This document shows positions 63,886 through 64,000 of a stretch of DNA of 64,000 nt, in pieces. This DNA is from Sepiola atlantica. Lineage: Eukaryota > Mollusca > Cephalopoda > Sepiida > Sepiolidae. The notes below the pieces were generated by a model. That model saw only the letters and a list, made by a program, of their open reading frames with translations. It was not told where the DNA came from and searched no databases. A program made the translations under genes and the position numbers. The DNA lies in NCBI GenBank assembly GCA_963556195.1, contig CAUVYP010001208.1, forward strand, positions 310,001-374,000. The letters are read 5' to 3'. Within the stretch, counting starts at the first letter, position 1, and each line of letters starts with the position of its first letter.

Positions 63886-64000
63886 TTAGCGCGTTTTAAA
63901 GTTGATATCGCTTTTGTTTATAACTTCCACATTTATTCGAATTGTGCAACGAAACTTTGCACAGATTAGCGGAGTCACATTTTCTACTGAAGTACCAAGT
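63886..64000 (+). repeat. Partial monomer at right edge (type B)
   Basis: These are the first 115 bp of a unit carrying the B core (acagattagcgg with cacatttt). It is cut by the window end shortly after the GTACCAAG segment, so the array continues to the right. Confidence 0.95.

Larger units (their letters stand above)
1..64000 (+). repeat. Satellite DNA array, 186-bp monomer, 343 full units
   Basis: Every base of the window belongs to tandem copies of one 186-bp unit, all in the same orientation. With position 1 set at the first T of TTAGCGCG, unit landmarks are: GATATC at 19-24, ATTCGAAT at 50-57, a subfamily-specific core at 76-98, GTAC at 107-110 and 134-137, CCGG at 140-143, and the length-variable site near 168-173. 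Complete units run from 147 to 63885. There are 286 of 186 bp, 56 of 185 bp and one of 183 bp, which sums exactly to the 63,739 bp of that interval. No unique sequence, inversion or transposon interrupts the array. A unit near nucleosome-plus-linker length, subfamilies and multimeric HORs are typical of centromeric or pericentromeric satellites in animals and plants. The location is inferred, and I do not recognise the family. The strand assignment is arbitrary. Confidence 0.98.

Noticed and set aside
1..64000. CRISPR array
   Set aside because: The repeat is a full 186-bp unit with no alternation of short identical repeats and unique spacers, and there are no cas genes. Variation is at scattered diagnostic sites shared between units.
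1..64000. Tandem protein-repeat gene (for example a large surface protein)
   Set aside because: The 185-bp and 183-bp units break any frame, 57 times in the window, and every frame meets a stop in nearly every unit.
1..64000. Naming a known satellite family or host species
   Set aside because: I do not recognise the consensus, and unit length alone does not identify a family. A database search of the consensus is the decisive test.

Overview
The whole 64 kb window is one uninterrupted head-to-tail satellite DNA array. No part of it looks like a protein-coding gene, a structural RNA gene, a transposon, a CRISPR array or unique sequence. Counting unit boundaries at the recurrent TTAG (followed by CGCG or TGCG) gives 343 complete monomers between 147 and 63885: 286 of 186 bp, 56 of 185 bp and one of 183 bp. 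These lengths sum exactly to that interval. A 146-bp partial unit lies on the left edge and a 115-bp partial unit on the right. All units are in the same orientation. This architecture means a eukaryotic chromosome, most plausibly a centromeric or pericentromeric satellite from a long-read assembly. A hand count on one consensus unit gives about 38% GC and 9 CpG where about 6.6 are expected, so CpG is not depleted. That fits an invertebrate or another genome with little germline CpG methylation better than a vertebrate, but I do not recognise the family and do not name a species.

The monomers fall into six subfamilies, named here A to F, separated mainly by a roughly 23-bp variable core at unit positions 76-98. 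A has acagattagcgg + cacatgtt. B has acagattagcgg + cacatttt. C has agacagtcgcggagac + acatgtt. D has agacagtcgcggaggc + acatttt. E has cgcggataggccttat. F has agagataagcgg + cacatgct plus a diverged left half. A-prime and C-prime are 185-bp forms with gaatacgacaac in place of gaatacgcaaaac. B* carries gtactaag for gtaccaag, and Bs carries gtgaagcact. The subfamilies are arranged in higher-order repeats (HORs). Private point mutations recur at exact multi-unit spacing: 1487 bp (8 units) at 5167-8140, 1857 bp (10 units) at 17433-20775, 1486 bp (8 units) at 33413-36384, 1673/1859 bp (9/10 units) at 45862-49393, 2043 bp (11 units) between 53.3 and 56.4 kb, and 1301 bp (7 units) at 59.8-61.6 kb. 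A 2416-bp 13-unit block occurs three times, at 9999, 21334 and 26166.

On a larger scale the array has three zones. The left zone (1-40.1 kb) is a mixture of all six types. The central zone (about 40.1-56.45 kb) is built only from A, B, C and D and looks more uniform. The right zone (56.45-64 kb) has E and F again, together with several recombinant units. Within the unit there are two potential stem-loops and two short palindromes. The 7-bp stem of the first is intact only in types A and B. The most interesting signals are this zoned, nested HOR history, a pair of complementary F/B recombinant monomers (61842 and 63142), and the hairpin dichotomy between subfamilies. The short open frames in every unit follow from the unit length of 186 = 3 x 62 and are not genes.
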